Counted from the stretch's first letter, positions 1 to 10,135 are shown. The stretch: 64,000 nt of DNA from Brachyhypopomus gauderio (GCF_052324685.1 NW_027506872.1:2921432-2985431); one strand, 5' to 3'. A program made the numbers and translations. The notes: a model not told the origin generated them from the sequence alone.

Positions 1-115
1 TTATTAACCAATAGAGGCCTGGATTTGGAGCCACACACAAAATTAAAGTGGAAAAACACACTACAGGCTGATCCAACTTTGATGAAAATGTCCTTAAAAA
101 AAGTCAAAATGAGGC

Positions 116-859
116 TCAGTATTGTGTGTGGCCTCCACGTGCCTGTATGACCTCCCTACAACGCCTGGGCATGCTCCTGATGAGGTGGTGGATGGTCTCC
201 TGAGGGATCTCCTCCCAGACCTGGACTAAAGCATCCGCCAACTCCTGGACAGTCTGTGGTGCAACGTGACGTTGGTGGATGGAGCGAGACATGATGTCCC
301 AGATGTGCTCAATTGGATTCAGTCCTGGGGAATGGGCGGGCCAGTCCATAGCTTCAATGCCTTCATCTTGCAGGAACTGCTGACACAATCCAGCCACATG
401 AGGTCTAGCATTGTCCTGCATTAGGAGGAACCCAGGGCCAACCACACCAGCATATGGTCTCACAAGGGGTCTGAGGATCTCATCTCGGTACCTAATGGAA
501 GTCAGGCTACCTCTGGTGAGCACATGGAGGGCTGTGCGGCCCTCCAAAGAAATGCCACCCCACACCATTACTGACCCACTGCCAAACCGGTCATGCTGAA
601 GAATGTTGCAGGCAGCAGATCGCTCTCCACGGCGTCTCCAGACTCTGTCACGTCTGTCACATGTGCTCAGTGTGAACCTGCTTTCATCTGTGAAGAGCAC
701 AAGGCACCAGTGGTGAATTCGCCAATCCTGGTGTTCTCTGGCAAATGCCAATCGTCCTGCACGGTGTTGGGCTGTGAGCACAACCCCCATCTGTGGACGT
801 CGGGCCCTCATACCATCCTCATGAAGTCGGTTTCTAACCGTTTGTGCAGACACATGCAC
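116..859 (-). pseudogene. Tc1 transposase, catalytic part
   Basis: About 247 codons hold the DDE catalytic domain of a Tc1-type transposase, which cuts and rejoins transposon ends in the nucleus. The acidic triad is visible: Asp in FTDESRF, Asp in MQDNARPH, and Glu in LNPIEHIWD exactly 34 residues later (DD34E). The C-terminus is complete and ends in a stop near 116. The frame does not connect to the N-terminal fragment at 966-1175, so a frameshift lies between 860 and 965. Confidence 0.92.
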
Positions 860-965
860 ATTTGTGGCCTGCTGGAGGTCATTTTGCAGGGCTCTGGCAG
901 TGCTCCTCCTGTTCCTTCTTGCACAAAGGCGGAGGTAGCGGTCCTGCTGCTGGGTTGTTGCCCTC

Positions 966-1130
966 CTACGGCCTCCTAGTGTACTGGCCTGTCTCCTGGT
1001 AGCGCCTCCAGCCTCTGGACACTATGCTGACAGACAAAGCAAACCTTCTTGCCACAGCTTGCATTGATGTGCCATACTGGATGAGCTGCACTACCTGAGC
1101 CACTTGTGTGGGTTGTAGAGTCCATCTCAT
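966..1130 (-). pseudogene. Tc1 transposase, N-terminal DNA-binding fragment
   Basis: Starting from the methionine at 1130, this fragment encodes a helix-turn-helix of the Tc1 paired-like type (segment [20 protein letters not shown]). It is in a different frame from the catalytic part and ends in a stop at 966. The residues between the two pieces are still recognisable as sequence but are out of frame. It is not functional as it stands. Confidence 0.8.
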
Positions 1131-1304
1131 GCTATCACGAGTGTGAAAGGACCACCAACATTCAAAAGTGACCAAAACATCAGCCAGAAAGCATAGGTAC
1201 TGAGAAGTGGTCTGTGGTCCCCACCTGCAGAACCACTCCTTTATAGGGGGGGTTTTGCTAATTGCCTCTTATTTCTACCTGTTGTCTATTACATTTGCAC
1301 AACA

Positions 1305-1667
1305 TCCATCCATTATCTGAACCACTTAATCCCGCTAGTCAGGGTCACGGGGGGGCTGGAGCCAATCCCAGCATCTCCAGGCGAAGGCAGGGTACACCAT
1401 GGGCAGGTCGCCAGTCCACTGCATGGCCAACACACACGCACGCACACACGAACACACGAACTCACACCTACGGGCAATTTTAGAGTGATCAATCAACCTA
1501 ACACGCATGTCTTTGGACTGTGGGAGGAAACCAGAGTACCCGGAGGAAACCCACGCAGGCACAGGGAGAACATGCAAACTCCACACAGAGCAGCCCAGAC
1601 CGAGAATCGAACCCAGACAGCCTTGCTGTGAGGCGACAGTGCTAACCACCACACCACCATGCCGCCC
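1305..1667. repeat. Dispersed fish retroposon tail nested in Tc1
   Basis: A 363 bp insert begins with ATCCATCCATTATC and ends GCCGCCC. It contains the widespread fish phrase TGTCTTTGGACTGTGGGAGG. It is flanked by a 13 bp direct repeat CATTTGCACAACA at 1292-1304 and 1668-1680. The CATC-type repeat at one end and the long target duplication fit a LINE (RTE/Rex-like) 3' end or a SINE derived from one. The exact family name is not certain. Confidence 0.8.
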
Positions 1668-1821
1668 CATTTGCACAACAGCAGGTGAAATTGATTCACA
1701 ATCAGTGTTGCTTCCTAACTGAACAGGTTGGTTTCACAGCCAAGTGTGGTTGACTTGGAGTTATATTGTGTTGTTTAAGTGTTCCCTTTATTTTTTTGAG
1801 CAGTATATATATATAATTAAT

Positions 1822-1868
1822 TAATTGAGCTGAGCCCCGGATCTTTACATACCCAGGCAACGCCCCTG
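1822..1868 (-). repeat. hAT-like terminus, copy-1 left border
   Basis: A 47 bp stretch ends in CAACGCCCCTG and starts next to a (TA)n tract. It is the inverted counterpart, with two mismatches, of 24364-24410. It also recurs at 33454-33500 at the left border of copy 2. CAGGGGCG is a typical hAT terminal sequence. All termini point into the duplicated unit. Confidence 0.7.
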
Positions 1869-2246
1869 GTTAAGAGTAATGCTGGCCTTTCACATAATGG
1901 CCTTAGAATCGTTTTACTTTCCCAGACAAATTTGCAGTGTCGGAATAAAATCAAGAGTTTTTATGAAGTTGTGGCACGCCCCCGTCATCTCGATCGATGG
2001 ATGTAAAGCGGTCAGGAAGAATGTATTAAGTCTGTGATTTTCTCATCTTCACAAATATGGAGGACAAAACATGACATAAAAATAAATAAATACATGTACA
2101 AATAAATCAGTATATACATAAACATATAAATGAATAAATAAATAAATGCACAAATAAAGTATTAATTACATTAATATATAAATAAATAAATGTACAAATA
2201 AATCCTTAAATACATAAATAAATGTATATATTTATTTATTTATTTC
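1869..2246. other. AT-rich non-coding spacer
   Basis: No gene is seen. The first part is unique-looking sequence shared with copy 2 at 33501-33640. The rest is a degenerate AAATAAAT/TTTATTTA tract, shared with 36027-36290, into which the LTR element at 2247 inserted. Confidence 0.7.
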
Positions 2247-2598
2247 TGTCACTGTGACAGCTCCGGACCCTTCCCTGTGGGCGTGTCATGACGTCGTCTG
2301 CGTGCTGTTATGTCCATGTTTGTACTTCCGTGGGTGTGGGTTGTTTGTGAGCGTGTTCGTTTGTTACACCTGTGCCTTGTCTCGAGGTCACGTGGGTCTG
2401 TGTAACTCACCTATTTAATGTGCGTTCGCGCAGTGTCGTGTGCTCGTCTTTGTCTAAAGTTCATGCCTGTGCAAACATCGCGTCAGCGTGCTTGCTCCGC
2501 TAGTGCTGGACTTTACGTGTTTGTGTTCATTAAATGGTAAGTGTGCATCGCAAGACGCTAGTTGTGTCTAGTCCTTCCTCTCACACACCAGCGTTACA
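2247..2598 (+). repeat. 5' LTR of non-autonomous element
   Basis: 352 bp, TG...CA ends. It differs from 4260-4611 at about five positions by eye (for example CTG/TGG near the start and CTCGAGG/CTCAAGG), roughly 98.6% identity, indicating a young insertion. A TATTTAA box at about 2411 precedes GTGCGTTCG and may be the promoter. Confidence 0.9.
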
Positions 2599-2617
2599 GA
2601 AAGACGAGCCTTTACAG

Positions 2618-4144
2618 ATGCCCGGATACGCCAAGTGTGCAAAGGGGAAGAAGAAAAGCCGACATCACCACGGTACTTCCCCAGTGCGGCGGCACGATGT
2701 CCCGGTCACCGAGCCGACCATGGAGCAGGACCCGTTCTGTGCGTACATGCTCCGCGCGGCGCAGGACGCGGAGGACGCAGACGGCGGAACACTTCCGCCA
2801 GACCGCGGTACGCGTGTGGAGGGAGAGACCCCCGCGTCCGTGGAACTGCCACCCCGTGCAATGGGCAGCTGCGAACAAGAGGAAGACAGCGCACTGCTCC
2901 CGGTCTTCCCCGAGGAGGAGGAGACCGGTGAGCCGTTTCTGGTGGATGCAGGCGCCTTTGCCCTCAGCCCTCCCGAGGATGAGTTCGGGGAAGCGGACTC
3001 TCCAAGTGAGGAGGACGAGACCTACCCCCCGTCGGAGTGTTCCGACTCCACCTTGGACTACGGTGAGGCGGAGGGAGACGACGAGGAAGACGTTCGCTCT
3101 CCGTCCTTCTGCTCCGCTCCCACCACGGACTACAGTGAGGGAGAGGAGGACGACGAGACCTACCCCCAGTCGGTATGTTCCCAGTCTACCCTAGACTACG
3201 GGGAGGGTGAGGAGGACACCAGCTCTCTTACCTCCAGCCACGCGTTCTCCGCAGAGCGACACGATGCGGAGGACGACGTCAGTCCTCCCCCTTCCGTATT
3301 CTCGGCTCCTACCGTATACTACGGAGAGGGGGAGGACGCCAGCCGCCCTCCGTCTGTTTGTTCATCACCCTTTGGGAGTGAGGACGAGAGCGAGGGGAAG
3401 GAGAGCGTCTCGGGACGTTCGGGGAGCACTGTGCACCTCAAGAAGGAGGTTCCCCGGTCCTCCTCAGCGGCAAGCAGCATGGCCTGGTCCCGCTGCCCGA
3501 CCCCGGAGGAATCCATGTCGCTGGGTCAGAGCGTCTCCGAGAGCGAGGAGGAGATGGAGACGTCAGGGGGTGAGGCGAAGGCATCTCCAAGAGAGCAGGG
3601 GGGTCCTGGTGTAGCCAGCGCTCCAAGGTGGGTGCGTCACACGCCCTTGGAGCTGCCGTGGACACCAGCCGGCGCGCTGCGCAAAGCCAGGACTCCAGCC
3701 GCGCCCAGAGGGAGGACTAAAGCTCCCCGAGGGAAGCCCCCTGGAGCAAGGCCAGCGGGAGCCCCGAGCGGTGCAACGCGGGCGCGGAGTCGGAACCCGA
3801 GGACCGGAGGGACCCCGCCGCCTGTACCGCCTGCGGCGTCTGCGTCTCCAGGAGGGACTCCGCCGCCTGTTCCGCCTGCCGCGCCCTCCAGCCTGCTTTC
3901 CCTGGAGGGAAAACGCCACCGTGTGCGCTTTGGCAGGCAGCCGGAGCGATGCCATGGCTGCCTGTCCCTATATGTTTGTCTATTCCCCTGTGTCTCCCTA
4001 ATTTCCTTTTCCCGTTCGTTCCTCTTGTGTTTCATGTGCCAGTGTGTGTGTTTGTCAGCGTGCCATTGTTTAATGTTTTCTCCCCTGTCTTCCCAGGGAG
4101 GGTGTGCTAGAGCTGTTCGCGGCGGTTCCCGCCGTCGGGGGTGA
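2618..4144 (+). CDS. Acidic repeat protein of non-autonomous LTR element
   Basis: An intact frame of 508 codons fills the internal region. The frame is open further upstream into the LTR (2534), but the first methionine inside the internal region, at 2618 (MPGYAKCAKGKKKS), is the likelier start. The N-terminus is basic. Residues of about 120-290 are very acidic, with four to five imperfect repeats of the type SVCS..TLDYGEGEED. A proline/arginine-rich segment follows, and the C-terminus is hydrophobic and cysteine-rich. No zinc knuckle or enzyme motif is seen. It may be a Gag-like or captured protein; the function is unknown. Its open state in GC-rich sequence is partly expected by chance, but the repeat structure is coding-like. 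Confidence 0.6.
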   Translation: MPGYAKCAKGKKKSRHHHGTSPVRRHDVPVTEPTMEQDPFCAYMLRAAQDAEDADGGTLPPDRGTRVEGETPASVELPPRAMGSCEQEEDSALLPVFPEEEETGEPFLVDAGAFALSPPEDEFGEADSPSEEDETYPPSECSDSTLDYGEAEGDDEEDVRSPSFCSAPTTDYSEGEEDDETYPQSVCSQSTLDYGEGEEDTSSLTSSHAFSAERHDAEDDVSPPPSVFSAPTVYYGEGEDASRPPSVCSSPFGSEDESEGKESVSGRSGSTVHLKKEVPRSSSAASSMAWSRCPTPEESMSLGQSVSESEEEMETSGGEAKASPREQGGPGVASAPRWVRHTPLELPWTPAGALRKARTPAAPRGRTKAPRGKPPGARPAGAPSGATRARSRNPRTGGTPPPVPPAASASPGGTPPPVPPAAPSSLLSLEGKRHRVRFGRQPERCHGCLSLYVCLFPCVSLISFSRSFLLCFMCQCVCLSACHCLMFSPLSSQGGCARAVRGGSRRRG

Positions 4145-4259
4145 CGGCTCTCGGAGGCTCGTGATCCCGGCGGCTCCGGACCTGTCCCGTCGGTGTTGGT
4201 TCGGGGCTTCCCAGCTGCGCGGGACGCTCCGGGAGTAGCGAGCCCCTGGCGGAGGGTTC

Positions 4260-4611
4260 TGTCATGGTGACAGCTCCGGACCCTTCCCTGTGGGCGTGTC
4301 ATGACGTCGTCTGCGTGCTGTTATGTCCATGTTTGTACTTCCGTGGGTGTGGGTTGTTTGTGAGCGTGTTCGTTTGTTACACCTGTGCCTTGTCTCAAGG
4401 TCACGTGGGTCTGTGTAACTCACCTATTTAATGTGCGTTCGCGCAGTGTCGTGTGCTCGTCTTTGTCTAAAGTTCATGCCTGTGCAAGCATCGCGTCAGC
4501 GTGCTTGCTCCGCTAGTGCTGGACTTTACGTGTTTGTGTTCATTAAATGTTAAGTGTGCATCGCAAGACGCTAGTTGTGTCTAGTCCTTCCTCTCACACA
4601 CCAGCGTTACA
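4260..4611 (+). repeat. 3' LTR of non-autonomous element
   Basis: The 352 bp partner of 2247-2598. It starts with TGTCATGGTGACAG directly after a purine-rich tract and ends GCGTTACA before the target duplication ATTTC. Confidence 0.9.
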
Positions 4612-4873
4612 ATTTCTGTATTTCTATATTTATCTATGTATTCATTTATACATTTATTTATTTCCACGTGTATTTATTTATTTATTCATTTATTCCTGTA
4701 TTTCCACATTTATTTATTTCTGTATTTCTGCGTTTGTGTGTTAATGAGGTGAGCGGTGCTAGCCACACTCTAAAGCACGATTGGTCAGCCGGTGAATCAG
4801 ACAAAAGCAACCGATTTCTTACAACTCGAACGTTAAGTGACTCTACTTGGTGACGCTATCCTTCAATTAAGCA

Positions 4874-5140
4874 ATGGCTTCAATTGGGAGACCACTGGCA
4901 GATATTCTGCGGGATGTTGCAAACCAGCTTGAAAACAGTAAGTTTCTTCTGTTTGTTTCTCAGGTATAATAAACATTTCGATCTGAAAACATTACATTAA
5001 AGTGATTCACGAAAAGCTTAACGGCTGCCATATTAATCTAAACTGATCAAGCTAACTGGTGTTCAATATTTTGTGTAGCATCGCCCACTACCGCAGCCGC
5101 ACCAAATCCGCCTGCCACGTTATCGAAAACCATGACATAG
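4874..5140 (+). pseudogene. Remnant first exons of a spliced gene (copy 1)
   Basis: An ATG at 4874 opens 21 codons (MASIGRPLADILRDV...), followed by a GTAAGT donor at 4938. An acceptor TTGTGTAG at 5071-5078 leads into a threonine/alanine/proline-rich stretch that stops at 5140. The splice borders and reading frame fit together. This start resembles the N-termini of teleost transposon-associated proteins. The remainder of the gene is not found downstream, so this looks like a truncated relic. In copy 2 the donor is GTACGT. Confidence 0.4.
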
Positions 5141-5294
5141 TCAGGGGGCCATTTCTGAAAAGTGCTTCCATTAATACTTTTGCGGACATGTCAGGGTACA
5201 AGATGAGAACCTATTATTTTAGTCAGAAGGGACACACAGGTGAAATTCTAGAGTGGTTGTCAGGCTGAAAAAATGTTTTTATGACTTTTATGAG

Positions 5295-6119
5295 TAGGGG
5301 TGGGTATCACTACTGATTTCCCAGTTCAATTCGATTCCGATTCACAAGGTCCCGATTCAATTCGATCCGATTCAATATCGATTCTTGTAGGGAAATTTCA
5401 GTTACAATAAAAAGTGTAGTTTGAATGTGAAATGTAATGATACAAGGAACACTCAAACTTTATTAAAATGTATTAAGATATTAGTGGTTATACTGTGAAC
5501 AACAATTAATGCACACTTCCACGTAGCTCCTTTACCAGAAAATGCATTGAAAGCGGTTTTGAACAGCCTTTTAAAGTGCACATTAAGTTTTTTTTTTTTT
5601 TTTTTGTTTACATGTAACAAAAACGTTTATGAACATAGTTCTGAATATTGTAAACATTAAGGTCCAAAAACTAAGATTTATTCGTGACTGCTTTGTGACA
5701 TCTTGGAAATTGTCCATTTTTTCTGCAAGAAAAGGAGCTGATCAACATGTTGAGGAGTGAGACAGCTCCTTTGTGCAGTAACAATATTGCCAGCTGTTGA
5801 GAAAACTTCACAGCTTTATACTGTAATCGTAATCGCGGTGGCTCCGCCCGTGCGCTGTTGCTTTGCGAGGTCGTGCACCTCTCAAATTTTGTAACTTCGC
5901 ACACAATGAACAAAGTAATGTTTGCAGGGTTCATACACCTTTACAAGGAGAAATTAAAGCACGTCACGCGAGATAAAACACAAAACATTAAAACAATACG
6001 CATATGTGGGGAAAATTGGCCAATTCTAAAGATCGATCTCAGGTTTAATAAATCGATATCGAATCATTCAAATGAAGATTGATTTTAATCGAAAAATCGA
6101 TTTTTTAAACACACCCCTA
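5295..6119. mobile_element. hAT MITE (copy 1)
   Basis: Starts TAGGGGTGGG and ends CACCCCTA. It is rich in AATCGATT-type motifs near both ends and is flanked by a nearly perfect 8 bp duplication (TTTATGAG / TTTGTGAG). It is non-autonomous, 825 bp, with no transposase. Apparent frames inside are chance. Confidence 0.8.
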
Positions 6120-6351
6120 TTTGTGAGCTATTTTAGGGGAGAAAAAATTATTTTGTGTAACACAACATAACTTCAGAAAATGGTGATTATCTCAGGAACC
6201 GCAAGGGCCACAGACAAAAACTTGGTATTAAATGAAAGCTGACACTTCTGGGATGTCAGTAGAAGTATGAAGCATGTACATACCTATTACACTCTGGGAG
6301 ATAATAGAGCTTGAACATCAATAAAAATCAATATCCGCCTAAAGTGTACCA

Positions 6352-6540
6352 CAGGGTTGCCAACTCTCACGCATTGAGCGTGAGACACACGCATTTGACC
6401 GCTTTCACACGCTCTCACGCCACACTTCCGATATCTCACGCCGAGAAAAAAAATCTAGTTTATTTACCTATGATCCATATCTATGATTCAGTGAGTTACT
6501 AGTTCGCGATATAACACTTAATTTGTGTCCATTTTACGTT
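6352..6540. repeat. CAGGGTTGCCAACTCTCACGC repeat module
   Basis: A hAT-type end module beginning CAGGGTTGCC with paired CTCACGC and GCGTGAG motifs. It recurs at 9105, 30034, 46108 and 48890. The downstream part shares TAACACTTAATTTGTGTCC with other elements of this window. Copy 1 has lost about 30 bp relative to copy 2 near 6502. Confidence 0.6.
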
Positions 6541-6563
6541 CGCCACCATGTCCACATTTTCAG

Positions 6564-7502
6564 TCAAAGTCCTGAACAGGGATTTAACAGAAGAGTTTGT
6601 GGTTTAATTTTGTTAAGAAGCATCACATGAACAGGAAAATTATTATTTTTGAACATAATATGATACATATGATAATGTGATGTGGTTACCTGAGTATTCT
6701 TGCACCAAGCTGCTGAACCACAACCACATGCCCCACAGCAAAACATCCCACCTCTTCCACATCGGCACTGCCTAGTGCTGCACTGAGTTCCACTCTCCTT
6801 GCACCCACAGGTCGTCAGCTCCAAAGATCTTGCCTGTAATGGTTCTTTGGTTAAAAGCTTTGGTACCAGCACACCATCCTTCATATGCCAACCACAACTA
6901 GTTGGTGAGGGAAGCTGTGGATGAGACACTAGTGATTGTTTCCAAATCTTTGTTTGATAGTGTGCCCTCATGAGGTGCAGAGACAAGGCATCCTTTGTTG
7001 GAGCTAAAGTATCCACATTGGCTTTTACCTTCCAAATCAGGGCACATTGAACCTCATGAATTGATTCACTGCTTGATTTTGGGTCATACAATTTACATAC
7101 AAATTGTTCTGCCATGCGTAGAGTGTCTTGACTTGGCATTTCTTCCTCACCAAAGTTTTGAAGAAGATGAGGATACTGCTGGAACACTTTACATGCAGTC
7201 CTTTTTCCTATACCAGTGAACTGGCTAGTTGTATCACATCCGGTGATGGCATGAAAGGCCAATAAACCATTGGTTATATTATATTGGTTGGTGACATGTG
7301 GTAATTTGATTTCATGCACTTTGATGAAGCAGGGTTTCTTGGCTGTTCCTGCCTTCATCCAAACCTCAGGACTCAAATGTTGTGCAAAGGCAAGCAGCAA
7401 CACCAGAACATCTGTGTCTCTGCACTGAACGATGAGCCGCTGAAACCCCTTCACTGTTGCATGAGTATATTTGACCTCTGGTAAGTCCTGCTCTAAGCTC
7501 AT
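6564..7502 (-). pseudogene. FEN1/PIN-like nuclease region with TSO1-like CXC tail (copy 1)
   Basis: The 312-codon frame contains DTDVLVLLLAF, like an acidic PIN/FEN metal-site strand. TGCDTTSQFTGIGKRTA follows, which matches the GCDY..GIGPKTA helix-hairpin-helix signature of FEN1/XPG nucleases. A cysteine-rich segment (CGCKESGTQC...CGRGGMFCCGACGCG) of tesmin/TSO1 CXC type comes next. Proteins with this layout are frequent in fish and invertebrate genomes and probably belong to large DNA transposons. Here the usual long middle region is missing and the N-terminal part is frameshifted, so the copy is probably dead. The nuclease reading is my inference from motifs. Confidence 0.55.
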
Positions 7503-8162
7503 CTGCTACATTATGTAAACAAATGGAATATGGATCATTTCCTCCTGATGGTGTACTCTGGTACTTCCTTAAGAATGCCCTGTAGCAGATAAGATGGCAC
7601 TTGCCCTCTGCTGAAATCAAGTCATTGACTCCTGCAAGCCTTGGTCGTAATTCTGTGTCTTGCTGAGCTAGGTTAAGAATCTTTTCAGATGTACTCTAGA
7701 CTTGGATGTTGCAAAGTTTGTCTCTGCTATCTTTTTGACAAAAGATACATTTTTCCCAAGTGACTGGAGATACTGATTGTCTAGTGGAGCGGGGGCAGAG
7801 GGTGCTCATAGGTTCCTGTGATGCACTTGCTTTTTCAAAACTCTTCTTTAAGGCGAGAAATGTAAGTGACATTGGTAAAAGCAGCATAACATGTTTTGTG
7901 CCACTTGATCTTGTCTGTTTCTGTGTCTAGGAATGCCTGGATTCGATTCAGAGCATCAGCATATTTCACATCTTTTGTATTTTGCTCTTTCACTTGCTCT
8001 GACTCTGATACAATTCAGGCCTTCATCAGATGGTTTTTTAAGCTGCTTATCTTTGCTGCACTTCCCATGGTCTTTTTGACAAATAAAACATTTCTGCCAA
8101 TTCATACATCTTGCTATTGGATATTCAGGGGGTTCTAAGCTTACTGCTCCATCTATATCCAT
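7503..8162 (-). pseudogene. N-terminal Cys/His part of the FEN/CXC protein (copy 1)
   Basis: Two cysteine/histidine modules are visible (WQKCFICQKD near 8090 and WEKCIFCQKD near 7760, each followed by an H..CY segment). They are broken by frame changes near 8000 and 7850. In copy 1 a further nonsense change makes TAG at 7696-7698, where copy 2 reads TTG (Leu). The frame changes are shared by both copies, so decay began before the duplication. Confidence 0.6.
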
Positions 8163-9100
8163 TTTAACTTATCTGAAAAGCAAGGAAATCAAGGAATAAG
8201 CCCTTCTTTAGCCTGCTTGTATCTCCTTATGAGACAAAAATATGGATCATTTGTACTGAGTAACATGCTATGCTAGTTAAAAAGGTGGTCAACACTTATA
8301 TAGCAGAATGTAGAACAGAATATTATGCAGAAATAAATATCACCACTACACATCAACATGTAGTTATTACCAAGGTACATTACCTTAATTATCTAGCTGT
8401 GACGTTTAGCTAGTTTAGCTAATTTAGCTGAAAACAGGTTCTCCTACCTTTTCTGATATTTCGTGGTTAGATCTGGTTTGTTGTTGTAGACAATTGAAAA
8501 TGAGTGAGATGTTGTTGTTGTTGTTGTAGACAATTAGAAATTAGTGAAACTAATCAATGAATTCTTGTGAAAACACCTTCTGCGATGATCTCCATTGAAT
8601 CTCTTTCTTCAGGCTTCATAGCACAGATGTGGTAACAAAACAGTGCCCCTGTGGCCCCTTTGGTATGCTTATTATTAATTTTATCAAAGGTTATATTTGC
8701 ACATAAGATGGATTATATTGGAAGTATGTTCAAGAGTAGCCTACAGCAGGGGTTAAGAAGAGAAGAAAACACATAGGAAAAACTTCAGATTTTTGCCACT
8801 TTTAAAGATATAGTCATAAAATGGATAAAATTTCATTTTCCAAGCTGACAACCAGACTAGATTACATCCCTAGGGGTCAAATAATAATATTTTATAGGTT
8901 GTCAGCTTGTACCCTGAGATGTCCGCATCAGTTACAATGTCAGTTTTGGCCCCCTGACTAACACTCCGCCATCCCGTGGATGGTGGGTTTCTACAAACAA
9001 AAGTGCTGGATTACAAACTGGACTCCCAGTGGAACGTGCTCATTAAATACGAATATAAAAAACCCAACATTTGTCAAATATGTATATATTAATTAGGTAA
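8163..9100. other. No gene recognised (copy 1 spacer)
   Basis: AT-rich sequence. It has a short GTTGTTGTT run near 8512 that differs in length from copy 2, and no splice-bounded frame or repeat ends that I can identify. The matching stretch in copy 2 is 47952-48885. Confidence 0.5.
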
Positions 9101-9104
9101 GTGA

Positions 9105-9310
9105 CAGGGTTACCAACTCTCACGCATTGCGCGTGAGACACACGCATTTGTATTCACACGCTCACACGCCACACATTTGATATCTCACGCCAAAAAAATA
9201 TCTAGTTTATTTACCTCTGATCCATATCTATGATTCAATGAGTTACTAGTTCGCTCTGGCGCCAACCACTGGCGATCGATCGATCGCAATATAACACTTA
9301 ATTCGTGTCC
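9105..9310. repeat. CAGGGTT repeat module, second instance
   Basis: Starts CAGGGTTACCAACTCTCACG and continues with GCGTGAGACACACGC. It is homologous to 6352-6540 and 30034-30220, and includes the GCGATCGATCGATCGC palindrome near 9270. The copy-2 counterpart begins at 48890. Confidence 0.6.
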
Positions 9311-9580
9311 AATTTTACATTTTTTGGGAACGAGATAATTAACGCGTGGGAACGACGCCTCGACACTGTGGAGTTTTAGTGTTGAAGGTACATGTTCAAT
9401 TTACTATCTTGATAAATTCAAGAGATTTTTAAGTATATAATATTTTTTCATTCAGTTCACAGAGGTTTCCTTTTGACGGGAGACATCAGCAGAGGCGCTA
9501 ACTGTGCAGCTTCTTGGCTAAATAAAAGCCATTGAAATGTATGCTCGTCTCGGAGTCCTGCCTCCCTCGCCAGCGTTACA
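9311..9580 (+). repeat. Possible LTR tail
   Basis: An AATAAA signal at 9520-9525 is followed 60 bp later by CCAGCGTTACA. That is the same terminal motif as the LTRs ending at 2598 and 4611. The left end could not be set. The stretch may be a solo-LTR fragment, and it is shared with copy 2 (end near 49362). Confidence 0.35.
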
Positions 9581-10135
9581 GGCAAATACCTTCCTGATGT
9601 GATTGATCTCAGGTACATATAGGCTTTATTATCCTTTCATATCCTTTTTTTGTAAATTACCATAGACCTTGCTTAACAAACTATTATACAAATTAGTTTC
9701 ATTATTATTATTATATTTATTTAGATACGATAGTCCCTATTTCTCTCTATGAGATGATGGGGTCCAACTAGAATATTATTGGTAGTTATTTTGCTATTTG
9801 GGGGTGGGGATGCTGCTGTGCAGTACTGTTATTACTGAATTTAGACTTTTTAACAATTGATGGGCTTGAAATCATCCGTCCAATCTGCCAACAATAGTCA
9901 TGCATATTGCCTTCTACTGAGAGTCTTGTTTTGTAGAAGCTTATCAAAGGGTTCACTTTTAAGTTTCTGTACAATAAAAATGGGAATTGTACCATAATAA
10001 GAAGTCTAACTCTTTAATGTCATGTGTAGCCATGCAGGTGTCACAATCAAGCAGTCTGTTTTTCTTTTTTTTTCCATTTTAATTGAATAACACATTTTCT
10101 ACTTCCAGCAATATCACATAAGTAGGTGTTTTCCC

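Larger units (their letters stand above)
1..1805 (-). mobile_element. Tc1-like DNA transposon, left end outside window
   Basis: A Tc1/mariner element with its transposase on the minus strand. The right terminal repeat runs to about 1805, reading inward as TACTGCTCAAAAAAATAAAG on the minus strand, and it abuts a (TA)n tract, as expected for TA target choice. The left terminal repeat lies before base 1. The transposase is split by at least one frameshift and a 363 bp retroposon sits in the 5' leader (1305-1667), so the copy is dead. Family assignment rests on the DD34E transposase and the terminal repeat. Confidence 0.9.
2247..4611 (+). mobile_element. Non-autonomous LTR retrotransposon
   Basis: Two 352 bp LTRs with TGTCA...GTTACA ends bound an internal region of about 1.66 kb. 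The element is flanked by the 5 bp duplication ATTTC (2242-2246 and 4612-4616). The unfilled site is present in copy 2 near 36237. There is no protease, reverse transcriptase or integrase, so it must be moved by another element's proteins. A purine-rich tract (GGCGGAGGGTTC) precedes the second LTR. No tRNA primer site was recognised after the first LTR; the internal region begins GAAAGACGAGCC, and self-priming as in sushi/Tf1 elements is possible but unproven. Confidence 0.9.

Noticed and set aside
1815..1868. TTAA-flanked piggyBac ends at the duplication border
   Set aside because: TTAA occurs beside the inverted 47-mer, but the termini CAGGGGCG face the other way and look hAT-like. No piggyBac transposase is present.
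2562..4302. Overlapping frames on both strands of the 2.2-4.6 kb LTR element
   Set aside because: Only the 508-codon plus-strand frame has repeat structure. The others are arginine/proline-rich shadows caused by GC content.
9270..9290. GATCGATCGATCGC palindromes as a CRISPR or regulatory array
   Set aside because: Single short palindromes inside a dispersed TE module; no spacer-repeat structure.
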